Shown: positions 16,591 to 26,253, counted from the stretch's first letter. The stretch is 64,000 nucleotides of DNA from CAVPXC01 sp963709505 (GCA_963709505.1 CAVPXC010000032.1:1-64000); one strand, 5' to 3'. Notes: generated by a model not told the origin, from the letters alone. Made by a program: numbers and translations.

Positions 16591-17843
16591 ACCTCCTCGA
16601 ATCGACCCGAATCGCCATGCGCGGCCTGGCGGCCAACAAACTGCGCGCCGTGCTGACCATGTTGGGCATCATCATTGGTGTTGGCGCGGTCATCACCTTG
16701 CTATCGGTTGGCCAGGGCGTCGAGAAGCTGATCACCGAACAGCTTCAGGGCGCTGGTACCAACCTCTTGTTCGCGATTCCGGTCAACATCAACGACAGCA
16801 GCAACACCGGCCCGCCGGGCGTGGCCGCGTTCGATCCGTCGCTCACAGAGGGCGACCTGGTGGCAATTAGCGACCCATTCAACACGCCTAACGTTGCACT
16901 CACTGCCGCTGAAGTGAATACCCAGGCGGTTGTTGCGCAGCAAAAGAATTCAACCAGCCTTCAGGTATCGGGCGTAACGCCCGAGTACCAAGAGGTGCGC
17001 AATACCAGGGCAGTCGAAGGGAGTTTCATCTCAGATCAGGACGTGGTCAGCCGGGCGCGGGTGGCCGTGCTCGGCGCGAATATCACGGAGCGGCTTTTCG
17101 AGGAGGGCGAATACCCGATCGGCCGCGCCATCAAGATCAACCGCATTCCCTTCCAGGTGATCGGCATTATGGAGGAGAAGGGCGGTGGCGCCTTTGGCAG
17201 TGAGGATGATCTGATCTACGTGCCGCTGACCACGATGCAGGAACGGTTGATGCCCGACTTCCGCAACTCTAAGGGTGAGCCGTTGCTGTCCACCATCTAC
17301 ATCCAGGTGGACGCCGAGGAAAACATGGATGCCGCGCGGGTTCAAATCGAACAGGTATTGCGCCAGCGCCACGACATTCAGTTCCGCGATGACGACGACT
17401 TTACCGTCATCAACCAAGCCGATCTGGTGGCGATCTTTGGCCAAATCACCGGTGTGATAACGATTTTTCTCGGCGCGATTGCCGCAATCTCTCTGCTTGT
17501 GGGCGGTATCGGCATTATGAACATCATGCTGGTTTCGGTCACCGAGCGGACGCGAGAGATCGGCATTCGCAAGGCCGTTGGCGCTCGGCGCAAGGATATT
17601 CTGACGCAGTTTTTGATCGAGGCGATGGTGCTCTCGCTGATCGGCGGGATCATCGGCATCGCACTCGGAATAGCCGGCGCTGTGGCGATCTCGAACCTCC
17701 AAAGTGATCTCACAGCGGTCGTTACGCCACAGAGTGTGCTGCTAGCCGTGGGCTTCTCCGCGGCAGTGGGATTGTTCTTTGGTATCTACCCGGCAACACG
17801 GGCCTCCAGCCTCAACCCCATCGACGCGTTGCGGTACGAGTAG
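16587..17843 (+). CDS. ABC transporter permease (MacB/FtsX family)
   Basis: A 418-residue permease. It has the N-terminal helix after LRAVLTMLGIIIGVGAVI, a large extracytoplasmic MacB_PCD domain (about 45-275) and three C-terminal helices including GGIGIMNIMLVSVTERTREIGIRKAVGA (family motif) and ATRASSLNPIDALRYE at the end. These proteins use mechanotransmission to move lipoproteins, peptides or antibiotics. It is the third gene of the adaptor-ATPase-permease operon. Confidence 0.95.
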   Translation: MNLLESTRIAMRGLAANKLRAVLTMLGIIIGVGAVITLLSVGQGVEKLITEQLQGAGTNLLFAIPVNINDSSNTGPPGVAAFDPSLTEGDLVAISDPFNTPNVALTAAEVNTQAVVAQQKNSTSLQVSGVTPEYQEVRNTRAVEGSFISDQDVVSRARVAVLGANITERLFEEGEYPIGRAIKINRIPFQVIGIMEEKGGGAFGSEDDLIYVPLTTMQERLMPDFRNSKGEPLLSTIYIQVDAEENMDAARVQIEQVLRQRHDIQFRDDDDFTVINQADLVAIFGQITGVITIFLGAIAAISLLVGGIGIMNIMLVSVTERTREIGIRKAVGARRKDILTQFLIEAMVLSLIGGIIGIALGIAGAVAISNLQSDLTAVVTPQSVLLAVGFSAAVGLFFGIYPATRASSLNPIDALRYE

Positions 17844-17997
17844 TGTAGCCAGGTTTCGTCCACGGTATCGTGACGCGAGTCATGCCCGGCCATGACCGCA
17901 GGCACTATCGCTGGCTCGACCCTTCTGCTAAGCTGGAGGCGCTACGAACTGATTGACTCTACCCAAATTGATTGGAGACCAGAGAAAGGTTTTTGCC

Positions 17998-19515
17998 ATG
18001 CCAAAAAGAACACTCTTTTTATTTAGTGCGTTGATCATAATCGTGGTTCTGCTGGCGGGCTGTTCGCGCGGGGGAACTGCTCAGACGCCCGCTCCGAAAC
18101 CACAGGCCGCTTCCCCCGCGCCGGCAGTGAAAGAAGCCGTTCAGGCCGCCCCACAGGCGTCGGTGGCAGCCCAGCCAACCGCAACATCTCTTGCACCCAA
18201 GCCCTCGGCAGTCAAGCCTGCCGACGTTGAGGAGATCTCGGTGCGCAGCGGGCGGCTCACGGGCAGCGCTGACGTGCGCGAGGAGCCGGACCAAGCGGCA
18301 GCCGTGCTGGGCCAACTGCCAGAGGGCGCCTTGGTTATCGTGACCGGCGCCAGCGGCGAGTGGTATGAGATGGTCTATGGCGGTGGGGCTGGTGGCCATG
18401 GCTGGGTGGCTCAGTCCGCGGTGAGTTTCGAGCTCCCGACCGCAACGCCGGTTCCCGTGCCGCCAACGGCCGTTGCCGTTGCGGCCTCGACAGCGTCGGC
18501 GGGAACGGCCGTAACCCCGGTATCAACCCCTGCCAAGCGACCGGTGGCGGTTGCACCCAAGCCGAGCGCGCCAAAGCTGGGTGGCAAGCTGGTTTTTCAA
18601 AATCAAAACGGCGGCGCAATTTATCTCATGAATGCTGATGGCACCGGTCTGCGCCAGCTGACTACCGGCTTTGAGCCAGCACTGAGCCCGGAAGGTACGC
18701 AGGTGGCGTTCACTCGCTGGGACGAGCCGCGCGGGTTGTGGGTCGTCAATGCCGATGGCAGCAACGAACGCCTGGTCTTTGGCGCCAACCGTGTTCGTTC
18801 ACCGACCTGGACGCCGGACGGCGCGGCGATTATCTTTGAGCGCAGCATAGGCAACTATCAGTGTGCCAGCACCCCCTTTGGCTGTCTCACCCAGGAGCAA
18901 TGGCGCGCGCAGTTTTTTGGCCAGGACTGTATTGACACACCAGCCGGCACCTTCTGCTTCGATGACTACGGTCTTCTGACTGTCGATCTGACCGCACTGA
19001 CCCAATACGATCTCGCGAGCGGCGCCGAGCGCGATCTGCCTGCAAATGATCGAGCCCAGGCACCCCATCAGAATCCGGTCAACTCCTCGGTACTGTTCAT
19101 CGACGCGAACGGCCTCGAGGCGACGCGTAATGACAGCAACGACCCGCCCTGGCGGCTCGTAAATGCGCCCGGACTGGTAGCCGCGTCGCAATACAGTCCA
19201 GATGGCCAGTTCATCTACGGCAGCCGCAGATCCCACGATCACTGGGATATCTGGCGTTGGCGGGCTGACGGCAGCCAGGCAACCGCGCTGACTGCGCCGC
19301 CTGCTCTGCGCGATCGTGCGATCAACAACGTGTCTCCGGCAGTCAGTCCCGACGGGCGTACCTTGGTGTTCCTGACCGATCGGACTGGCTCATGGGAGCT
19401 CTGGACGATGAATGCCGATGGCAGCGACCAACGCCCGTTTGCGCCGGACGCGCTCGCAGGTGTGAATTTTGGTTACAACTTTGTTACGGAGCGGATGATC
19501 GATTGGGGAAAGTGA
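17998..19515 (+). CDS. Lipoprotein with SH3b domain and TolB-like beta-propeller
   Basis: A 505-residue exported lipoprotein: signal peptide with lipobox LLAGC, a Pro/Ala-rich linker, an SH3b domain (LTGSADVREEPDQAAAVLGQ to GWVAQSAVSFE), a second Pro/Ala linker, and PD40/TolB propeller repeats (IYLMNADGTGLRQLT, VVNADGSNERLVF, WTMNADGSDQRPF). SH3b domains often bind peptidoglycan; propellers bind proteins. The start at 17998 is preferred over 17953 because it begins the signal peptide. It may serve the upstream exporter, but this is only proximity. Confidence 0.82.
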   Translation: MPKRTLFLFSALIIIVVLLAGCSRGGTAQTPAPKPQAASPAPAVKEAVQAAPQASVAAQPTATSLAPKPSAVKPADVEEISVRSGRLTGSADVREEPDQAAAVLGQLPEGALVIVTGASGEWYEMVYGGGAGGHGWVAQSAVSFELPTATPVPVPPTAVAVAASTASAGTAVTPVSTPAKRPVAVAPKPSAPKLGGKLVFQNQNGGAIYLMNADGTGLRQLTTGFEPALSPEGTQVAFTRWDEPRGLWVVNADGSNERLVFGANRVRSPTWTPDGAAIIFERSIGNYQCASTPFGCLTQEQWRAQFFGQDCIDTPAGTFCFDDYGLLTVDLTALTQYDLASGAERDLPANDRAQAPHQNPVNSSVLFIDANGLEATRNDSNDPPWRLVNAPGLVAASQYSPDGQFIYGSRRSHDHWDIWRWRADGSQATALTAPPALRDRAINNVSPAVSPDGRTLVFLTDRTGSWELWTMNADGSDQRPFAPDALAGVNFGYNFVTERMIDWGK

Positions 19516-19605
19516 AGACTGAAGCAAGGCTGGGGCATCTGGTACATGTCAAACTGTGCCGGATGGTATAGATGGAGCTTGTAGGACTCTGGCGACTCCT
19601 GACTG

Positions 19606-19735
19606 AGTACTCTGTTAAGTTAATCTTTGCGTAGTGTCACCCTGAGGCTCGGCGAAGGGTCTCCGTTGTGCCAAGGGGAGACCCTTCGCCGAGCCTCAGG
19701 GTGACACTACGCAGGAACTTATTTTACGAAGTACT
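19606..19735. mobile_element. 130-bp inverted-repeat element (MITE-like), copy 2
   Basis: Ends AGTACTCTGTTAAG and CGAAGTACT; the inner palindrome ACCCTGAGGCTCGGCGAAGG and its complement matches copy 1 at 13208-13337. Exact equal length and conserved ends mark it as a discrete element. The rest of the 19516-20012 gap holds a promoter and no gene. Confidence 0.8.
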
Positions 19736-19909
19736 GAGTGCTTATGATCAAGGGCTGCTCGTTCGTTGACAGATCGTCGTTCTGGTATTACGCTTGCCAT
19801 GCGAGGCGGTCTCCTTTCAGGTTTTGGTTCGCACCTATACCTTACTCGGATACCGCCTCGCTCACAATTTCAACCGAAATAGATACACTACCCCCATGTT
19901 ACACAACCC

Positions 19910-19938
19910 TTGCACAAGACCGATTTAAGGTGTATAAT
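19910..19938 (+). promoter_or_regulatory. Putative promoter of the LuxR-family regulator
   Basis: TTGCAC (19910-19915), a 17-base spacer and a perfect TATAAT (19933-19938), about 75 bases before the start codon. Confidence 0.6.
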
Positions 19939-20012
19939 CAATATGGTGTCCCTGCGCATTGTCGTGATTCTGCGCAGCATCAGGCCCACGGTGATATTTC
20001 TGAAGGAAAGCC

Positions 20013-22752
20013 ATGCCCATCCGGACCGCAGAGTTGCTCCATGCCAAGCTGCAGAAGCCGGGCCTGCCCCGTGATTTTGTCCCGCGGCCGCGTCTCACCG
20101 CGTGGCTCAATCACGCCATCTCCAACCCCTTGACCCTGGTCTGTGCGCCGGCCGGTTTCGGCAAGAGCACGCTGGTCAGCTCCTGGCTGGAAGGCATGAC
20201 GGCCAGCAGGGGTGGGGAACTCCCGCTCATGCCCTGCGCCTGGCTGTCGTTGGACGCCTACGACAGCAACATCGACCTTTTTCTGCGTTACTTCATCGCC
20301 GCGTTGCGCACGATTGTGCCTGGGGCGTGCGCCGAGACAGCCGGGATGTTGACGGCGCCACAGTCACCGCCGCTGGAGGTTGTTGTCGCCAGGCTCAGCA
20401 ACGAGATCGTCCTGCTGCCCAAACCTCTCGTCCTCGTGTTGGACGACTACCATAGCATTCAGGGCAAAGCCGTACACGAATTTCTCAACGCCCTGGTCCT
20501 GCATTGGCCGCAGCCGCTGCACCTGGTGCTGATTTCGCGCATCGCTCCACCACTGCCGCTGGCGGACCTGCGCGCCAAGGGGCAGCTTACCGAGCTGCGC
20601 GCCCACGACCTGCGCTTCATCCGGGGCGAGATAGCCGCCTACGCGGCTCTGGCGCTGCCGGCGCCACTCAGCGAGTCCGGCGTGGCCCTCTTCGAAGCGC
20701 GCACCGAAGGCTGGGCCACCGGCCTGAGGCTGGCCGCCCTCACATTGCGCGCCGGCGAGGACCTCGAAGCCATCATAGCCTCGCTAACCGGCTCCGATCC
20801 CGCCTTTGCCGACTACCTGATGGACGAGGTGCTGTCAAGGCAGCCTCCCAATGTGCAGACATTCCTGCTGCGGACCTCGATCCTCGATCGCTTTTGCGCT
20901 TCGCTGTGTGAAGCGGTCCTCGCCAGCGAGGAATCCAAGTACGACGCGCGAGCCTGTATCGATTGGGTGGAGCGCGCCAACCTGTTCATCATCCCCCTGC
21001 AAGGCCGCGAGTGGTATCGCTATCACCAGTTGTTCCAGGATGCGCTGCTGCTCCGTCTGCGGGCCGAGGTCGCTCCCGAGCAGGTGGCGGAGATGCACCG
21101 CAGGGCGGCCGCCTGGTTTGCGGAACGGGGTCTGACTGATGAAGCCCTGCACCATGCTCTGAGCGCCAACGATTTCGAACTGGCTACCGGGATCATGCAG
21201 CAGAAGTTAGTGGATGTACTCAACCAGGAAGATCGGCCCACACTGGATCGCTGGCTGCGCCTGCTGGCGGAGGATCTTGTCCAGCATCAGCCCTGGCTCC
21301 TGATGATGAAGGGCCTGGCGCTACTGCTCGCCTGGCAGTTGTCCCTTTTGCCGGGCGTGCTAAGGCAGATCGAGGCGCTGTTGGAGGGGGGCGACGGGGC
21401 CTCTGTACTCGCGGGCGACGCACACGATCTGCAGGCGCTGCGCGGGCTGATCGCTCTCTCCTGGGGCATTTTGGCGTTTTTCGGCGGCCAGGTAGAGCGC
21501 GTCTCCACCCTCTGCGAGGAAGCGCTGGCGCTGCTGCCTGAAGAGTGGGTCTATGCGCGCGGCAACCGCTGCAGCCTTCTTGGGCTTGAGCATGCGCGCC
21601 ACCGGCCATAGCGACGACGCCCAGCGCAGGCTGATGGACGAATACGAGTCTCTGCCCTGGAAAACCAACAGCTATGCGGTGCGACTGCTGTTTGCGGTGG
21701 GCCTCAACGCGCTCGAGATCGGCCAGCTTGAGCAAGCAAGTCAGATGGCGCAGAGGATGCTCAACACGATACCGCCGGACCGGCTGGTCGTGCAGCAGGG
21801 GTGGGCGCACTACCTACTCGGGGTGGCGCACTATGGCCGGGATGAAGTGGACGCCGCCAGACAGCACTTTACGGCGCTGGTCGACAAACGCCACGCGGTG
21901 CATGCGCAGGCCCTGCGCAACGGCGTGATCGGGCTGGTGCGGGTGCATCTGGCGCGGGGAGAGATCGGCGCGGCCTGGCAGATGGTGGAGCTGCTGGCTC
22001 AAATGGACGTTGAGCGCCAGGGAGAGGAAGCCGACGATGCGCGTTCATTGCGGGCGCAGTTGCAGGTTCTGCGCGGGGAGACCGACAGGGCCTTGCGCTG
22101 GGCAGATGGGTTCACGGCTCCGCTATCGTATTACTTCTGGCATTGGCTGCAGAACCCGCACCTGGCAAAGGCCCACGTCCTCCTGGCAAGAGGCACGGAT
22201 GCCGATGTGCGGACGGCGCTTGAGATCACGGCTGCACTGAACGAGCTTGCCGAAGGCACCTTCAGCGTTCGGTTCCAGATCGACGTCCTGGCCCTGCGCA
22301 CCCTGGCGCTGGCGGCGCAAGACGGAGCCGATGCTGCACTCGCCACGCTGCGGCAGGCGGTGGAGTTGGCGCAGCCGGGCGGCTTCATCCGGCCCTTCGT
22401 CGACCTAGGCTCGCCCATGCACACCTTGCTCCTCCGCCTGCGTGAGGTCGGCTCTGTGCGCTGCATCCTGGCCGCATTCCATGAGCCGCGCAACACGATC
22501 GAGACCGGTGATGCCGGTTCCGCGCTGGACATGGCCCATGCCGATCTCGTCGAACCTCTCACGCACCGTGAGCGGGAGATTTTGGCGCTGTTGCGCGAAC
22601 ACTTGAGCAATCGGGAGATTGCCGACCGGTTGTGCATTGCGGAAGTGACCGTCAAACGGCACACCCTCAACATCTACAGCAAGCTCGGCGTCAACAAGCG
22701 TTGGGACGCTGTGACCAAGGCTGAAACGCTCCATATCCTCGCTCCGCACTAA
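20013..22752 (+). CDS. MalT-like LuxR-family transcriptional regulator, frameshifted
   Basis: An ATP-dependent STAND regulator of about 912 residues after correction. The N-terminal part has the Walker A motif CAPAGFGKST (about 44-53) and VLVLDDYHSI as Walker B. A long helical repeat region follows. The C-terminus is a LuxR helix-turn-helix: LTHREREILALLREHLSNRE and IADRLCIAEVTVKRH. One extra base near 21561-21566 splits it. In the zero frame the protein would end after EEWVYARG, while the next frame continues with AAAFLGLSMRATG. It lies just before a long block of plus-strand stress and transport genes and could be its activator; the inducer is unknown. Confidence 0.88.
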
Positions 22753-22836
22753 CCTCTGTTTTCCTCTTAGTAACTAACCTAAAAATAGCTCTAACCGCAC
22801 AGACCGGCCCGAGCGCGAAGTTGTTTCTTGACAGGC

Positions 22837-23028
22837 AACTGCTCACCCGTCATTCCCTGCGAAAGCAGGAATCCATCTGGTTGGCGGCTAATGCAAGCTT
22901 ACCAGATGGATTCCTGCTTTCGCAGGAATGACGGGACCAACAACCGGATGGATTCCTGCTTTCGCAGGAATGACGAGACCAACAACCGGATGGATTCCTG
23001 CTTTCGCAGGAATGACGGGTGAGCAGTT
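22837..23028. repeat. Composite repeat: inverted copy plus three 42-bp tandem units
   Basis: The core is GGATTCCTGCTTTCGCAGGA followed by ATGACG, a REP/dRS3-like palindrome. There are three direct copies with a 42-base period and one inverted copy at the left. The whole block is bounded by a perfect 20-base inverted repeat (22837-22856 and 23009-23028). Because 42 is a multiple of three the units translate as a repeating MDSCFRRND phrase, which is probably meaningless. The remaining 22753-22836 and 23029-23130 hold no gene. Confidence 0.8.
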
Positions 23029-23061
23029 ACCTTGACAGTTACTTAATTCACAACCCTACGC

Positions 23062-23083
23062 CTTTTTGTGCGTCTTTTTGTGC
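23062..23083 (+). promoter_or_regulatory. Direct repeat upstream of the DUF6325 operon
   Basis: CTTTTTGTGC occurs twice, 12 bases apart, about 50 bases before the next gene. One helical turn of spacing suits a regulator site; speculative. Confidence 0.25.
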
Positions 23084-23130
23084 ACCTTTGGGTGGTATCG
23101 CAGCGCTGGCGTTCGTGCTAGACTGGCAGT

Positions 23131-23391
23131 ATGACAACCCTGCCGCCGGCGCACCGCTCTGGCTTTGACAGCCGGGCGACATACCAGATCGACGTCAAAG
23201 GTTCCGTCCCGGCCCGCTGGCGCAATCGCCTGCAGGGCATGGCTGTCACGGAATGCAGCCAGGAGTCCGGGACGCCAACGACGACCCTGGTGGGCGAGCT
23301 GTTCGATCAGGCAGCACTAGTCGGCGTGCTCACCACGCTTTACGAGCTGCATCTGCCGGTGCTCTCGGTGGTGCGCTTGCCGGACAGATAA
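23131..23391 (+). CDS. Small hypothetical protein
   Basis: An 86-residue soluble protein I do not recognise. It has no membrane segment; the middle reads YQIDVKGSVPARWRNRLQGM and the end LTTLYELHLPVLSVVRLP, suggesting a compact alpha/beta unit. No clear ribosome-binding site precedes the ATG. It lies 23 bases before the DUF6325 gene, whose AAGGAG overlaps the gap, so co-transcription is likely. Confidence 0.5.
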   Translation: MTTLPPAHRSGFDSRATYQIDVKGSVPARWRNRLQGMAVTECSQESGTPTTTLVGELFDQAALVGVLTTLYELHLPVLSVVRLPDR

Positions 23392-23414
23392 CCAACCTCG
23401 AAAGGAGTACAGCA

Positions 23415-23855
23415 ATGACATTAGGACCTATCGATTTCGTCGTGCTCGAATTTCCGGGCAACAAGTTCACCGGCCAGGGGCTCTACAGCCTGCTGGAGCT
23501 GGTACAGGCCGAGATCATCCGCATTATCGACCTGGTCGTGATCGTGAAGGACCAGGATGGCAAGGTGTTCGCGCGCGAGTTAACCGAGCTCGATCCGGAC
23601 AACATCCTCGTCCTCGATCCGCTCAAGATCGAAGCCACCGGCTTGATCACGGTCAACGACGTCGAGAGCATAGCCGCACTGCTCACCAACAACTCATCGG
23701 CAGGCTTGCTGTTGATCGAGAATCTCTGGGCAGTGAAGACGAAGCAGGCCTTCCTCGATGCCGGCGCTCGTCTGGTTCTGTTCGACCGCCTGCCGCACGA
23801 GCTCGTCGAGGAAAACCTGGCTGACATCGAGGCGCTAGGCGCCACGGACGCGTAA
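23415..23855 (+). CDS. DUF6325-type protein, copy 1
   Basis: A 146-residue acidic protein starting LGPIDFVVLEFPGNKFTGQG, with IIRIIDLVVIVKDQDGKVFA and LLLIENLWAVKTKQAFLDAG. A paralogue at 33278 has the same pattern (FEGDKFSGD, IVRFVDIVFIQK, LILWENLWVANLRKT). The family is commonly encoded with SHOCT proteins and resembles DUF1269-type stress proteins; function unknown. AAGGAG ribosome-binding site. Confidence 0.8.
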   Translation: MTLGPIDFVVLEFPGNKFTGQGLYSLLELVQAEIIRIIDLVVIVKDQDGKVFARELTELDPDNILVLDPLKIEATGLITVNDVESIAALLTNNSSAGLLLIENLWAVKTKQAFLDAGARLVLFDRLPHELVEENLADIEALGATDA

Positions 23856-23906
23856 GCGCTGCCGGATTGGCTCAAAGCAACAGAGTTCACAAGGAGAATA
23901 GACCTT

Positions 23907-24212
23907 ATGATGCGAAGAATGAGACGAGGCGGCGTGGCACGCGCGGTGGTCGGAACGGCAGTTGTGGCCGGGACGGCAGGCGCCGTGCACCACCACCAAG
24001 AAAAGAAGTGGGCGAACCAGCAAGCCGCAGCGCAACCGCAGTATGAAGAGCAAGCGCCGGCGCCCGAGCCGCAGGTGGTGTATGCCGAGGCGCCCGCGGC
24101 GGCGGCCCCAGACCTGACGGCGCAATTGCAGCAACTGGCACAGTTGCACACCTCCGGCGTGTTGAGCGACGAGGAGTTCGCTGCGGCCAAGGCCAAGCTG
24201 ATCGGCGGCTGA
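23907..24212 (+). CDS. SHOCT-domain small protein
   Basis: A 101-residue protein: a basic, Gly/Ala-rich N-terminus (MMRRMRRGGVARAVVGTAVV), a Pro/Glu/Ala linker, and a C-terminal SHOCT motif LAQLHTSGVLSDEEFAAAKA followed by KLIGG. SHOCT domains are short oligomerisation units. It directly follows the DUF6325 gene with its own AAGGAGA site. Confidence 0.82.
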   Translation: MMRRMRRGGVARAVVGTAVVAGTAGAVHHHQEKKWANQQAAAQPQYEEQAPAPEPQVVYAEAPAAAAPDLTAQLQQLAQLHTSGVLSDEEFAAAKAKLIGG

Positions 24213-24232
24213 CGATTCGCGCAGCCAACCTG

Positions 24233-24263
24233 GAGACCGGGTTTCTCAACGGAATCCGGTCTC
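24233..24263 (+). terminator. Hairpin between SHOCT and HdeD genes
   Basis: GAGACCGG and CCGGTCTC separated by 15 bases, without a clear T-run. It may reduce read-through. Confidence 0.35.
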
Positions 24264-24366
24264 TCTAAACATGAGGCCGTTCGGTGCACATCCGTAGGCC
24301 GCTCCGGACAGGTATCTTGCTTATTCGTTCGTTTTGTCCACCTTATCGCAGCAAGGAGAGTGGAGC

Positions 24367-24918
24367 ATGACCGCAACATCTCTGCAAACGAAGCAGCGCC
24401 CCTGGTGGCTGACCCTCATCATGGGCATCGCGGCCTTTCTGGTCGGCGCCGTTCTGTTGTGGGCGCCGGCCAAGACCAAGGTGGACACCTATCAACTGCT
24501 CATCGCCTTCGTGGGCATTTACTGGCTCGTCGGCGGAATCGTCGAGATCGTCGGCATGTTCAGCGACCACAAGGCCTGGGGCTGGAAGCTCTTCATCGGC
24601 ATCGTCAGCATCATCGCCGGCGCCTATGTCCTGATGTACCCGGTGGCCGCCGGGGTGGCTCTGCCCAGGGTCATCGTGCTGATGCTGGGTTTCTGGGGAC
24701 TCTTCCAAGGGACCATCCTACTGATCATGGCCTTTCGCGGCGGCGGCTGGGGCGCCGGCATCCTGGGCATCGTGGCGATCTTCTTCGGCCTGATCCTGAT
24801 AGGTGAGTACGGCAGCCTGGGGAGCGGATTGGCGATGATCTGGGCCGCGGCGGTCTGCGGGGTCTTTGGCGGAATTCTCTTGATGATCCAGGCGTTCCGG
24901 CAGCGCAAGGCTGAGTAG
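24367..24918 (+). CDS. HdeD/DUF308 membrane protein
   Basis: A 183-residue protein with six hydrophobic helices and the family's repeated pattern of short hairpins (WLTLIMGIAAFLVGAVLLWA, YWLVGGIVEIVGMF, WAAAVCGVFGGILLMIQAFR). HdeD-like proteins are linked to acid stress in enterics; elsewhere the role is unknown. The start at 24367 follows AAGGAGAG. Confidence 0.85.
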   Translation: MTATSLQTKQRPWWLTLIMGIAAFLVGAVLLWAPAKTKVDTYQLLIAFVGIYWLVGGIVEIVGMFSDHKAWGWKLFIGIVSIIAGAYVLMYPVAAGVALPRVIVLMLGFWGLFQGTILLIMAFRGGGWGAGILGIVAIFFGLILIGEYGSLGSGLAMIWAAAVCGVFGGILLMIQAFRQRKAE

Positions 24919-24983
24919 GGCGACTGGAAACAGGAGGCCCCTCGTGGGTGTCTCCTACCTCTACGAAAGGAAAGGATGTTGAG

Positions 24984-25439
24984 ATGAGAAACAGCAATTC
25001 AGGGTGCTTAACCGCCGTCGTCTCGAGTTTCTCGCGCATCATGCTGTTGTTTGTTTGGATCGCCCGCCCGGTGATGATGGACGCCACCTTCAACTCGTTC
25101 ATCATGCCGTGCCTCGGCTTCCTGTTCCTGCCGTTCACGACGTTGATGTACGTCCTGCTCAAGCAGGGCGTCGGCACTATTCAGGGCCTTGATTGGCTGT
25201 GGCTGTTCCTGGCGGTCCTTCTGGACATCGCAAGCGTCGGCGCCGCCGGGGCATCCAACCGCAATCGCATTCCCGCCGGCTATCCTGGCTCGTACGCGGA
25301 GAACGAGTACGTGGCTACGCCCGCCCAGCCGAGTGCGGCGACCCCGCCCCCTCCCGCTGCGCCTGCCCAGCCGGCCGCAGTGACGCCTCCACCCCCTCCG
25401 GCTGCGCCTACCCAGCCGCCGGAGTCGAAGCCGCAGTAG
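24984..25439 (+). CDS. Small membrane protein with proline-rich tail
   Basis: A 151-residue protein with two or three hydrophobic segments (VSSFSRIMLLFVWIARP; LGFLFLPFTTLMYVLLKQ; GLDWLWLFLAVLLDIASV) and a Pro/Ala tail ending ESKPQ. A shorter paralogue at 51546 shares FVPWTTMMYVL and GLDWLW, and a relic of the ESKPQ tail occurs at 49465. Family function unknown. The start at 24984 follows AAAGGATG-type sites. Confidence 0.72.
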   Translation: MRNSNSGCLTAVVSSFSRIMLLFVWIARPVMMDATFNSFIMPCLGFLFLPFTTLMYVLLKQGVGTIQGLDWLWLFLAVLLDIASVGAAGASNRNRIPAGYPGSYAENEYVATPAQPSAATPPPPAAPAQPAAVTPPPPPAAPTQPPESKPQ

Positions 25440-25544
25440 GCTGAGAACACACGTTGCGCCGTGTCATTGCCAGGGACACGCTGTAGATCTGTCACCGGGC
25501 GTCTCTGACGCCACCCATTTCAGCGCAGTAAGGAGAATTTCACA

Positions 25545-26096
25545 ATGTCAGAAAAACAACTGGTGCTTGCTTTCTTCGACACCGAGGACGAAGCCGATTC
25601 GGCCGTGAGTGAGCTCAAGCAATGGGACAAGGCCAGCAAGGAGATCAAGCTCGGCGCGATCGGCGTGTTGGTCAAGGACGAGAAGGGCAAGATCAAGACC
25701 CACAAGCTTGGCTCGCGCAAGACGGGGACGGGAGCGGTTCTCTTCGCCCTGGCCGGTGTCCTGTCGGGTGGCATCACCGTAGTGGGCGGCGCGGTCATCG
25801 GCGCCATCTTCGGATCCCTCTTCCATAAGGGACTGGGGATGTCCAAGGAGGACCTGGCCCGCATCGGCGGCGAACTGGACGGCGGCAAAGCATCGGTTGC
25901 CGTCCTGGCCGATTCGCAGGAAGCGGCAGCCATCAGCGCCAAACTTGCCGAGCTGGGTGGCCGGCCGGAAACACACGAGGTGTCGGAAGAAGTCGTCCAG
26001 GAGGCCGAGACAGCCGCTGCGGAGGCGCCCGAAGAGGCGCCAACCGAAGAGGCGCCAACCGAAGAGGCTCCCGCCACCGACGAGCCGGTCGCCTGA
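25545..26096 (+). CDS. DUF1269-type protein
   Basis: A 183-residue protein. It begins LVLAFFDTEDEADSAVSELK (a ferredoxin-like fold), followed by a glycine-rich hydrophobic hairpin (LFALAGVLSGGITVVGGAVI) and a Glu/Ala tail with repeated EEAPTEEAP. Proteins of this kind are small membrane-associated factors often found with HdeD and universal stress proteins; biochemical role unknown. Confidence 0.75.
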   Translation: MSEKQLVLAFFDTEDEADSAVSELKQWDKASKEIKLGAIGVLVKDEKGKIKTHKLGSRKTGTGAVLFALAGVLSGGITVVGGAVIGAIFGSLFHKGLGMSKEDLARIGGELDGGKASVAVLADSQEAAAISAKLAELGGRPETHEVSEEVVQEAETAAAEAPEEAPTEEAPTEEAPATDEPVA

Positions 26097-26167
26097 TCTA
26101 TCCGTTTGGGCGGCAAGCAGCAGACAAAGGCAAGTAATTGCAGCCCGATGCAGTCGCAGGTTCAACT

Positions 26168-26232
26168 ACGGGCTATCACAAGCCCAACAATGTGGCATCA
26201 CAACCCAACCACGGGCCATCACAGGCCTAACA
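26168..26232. repeat. Three ~22-bp imperfect tandem repeats before the cupin genes
   Basis: ACGGGCTATCACAAGCCCA, ATGTGGCATCACAACCCAACC and ACGGGCCATCACAGGCCTA begin successive 21-22-base units. Each can pair GGGC/GCCC or GGCC/GGCC around ATCACA. Confidence 0.55.
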
Positions 26233-26253
26233 TATCACCTAAGGAGATAGCTC

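Noticed and set aside
22837..23028. CRISPR array
   Set aside because: The 42-bp units are contiguous tandem copies with constant spacers and an inverted copy, not repeats with unique spacers; there are no cas genes.
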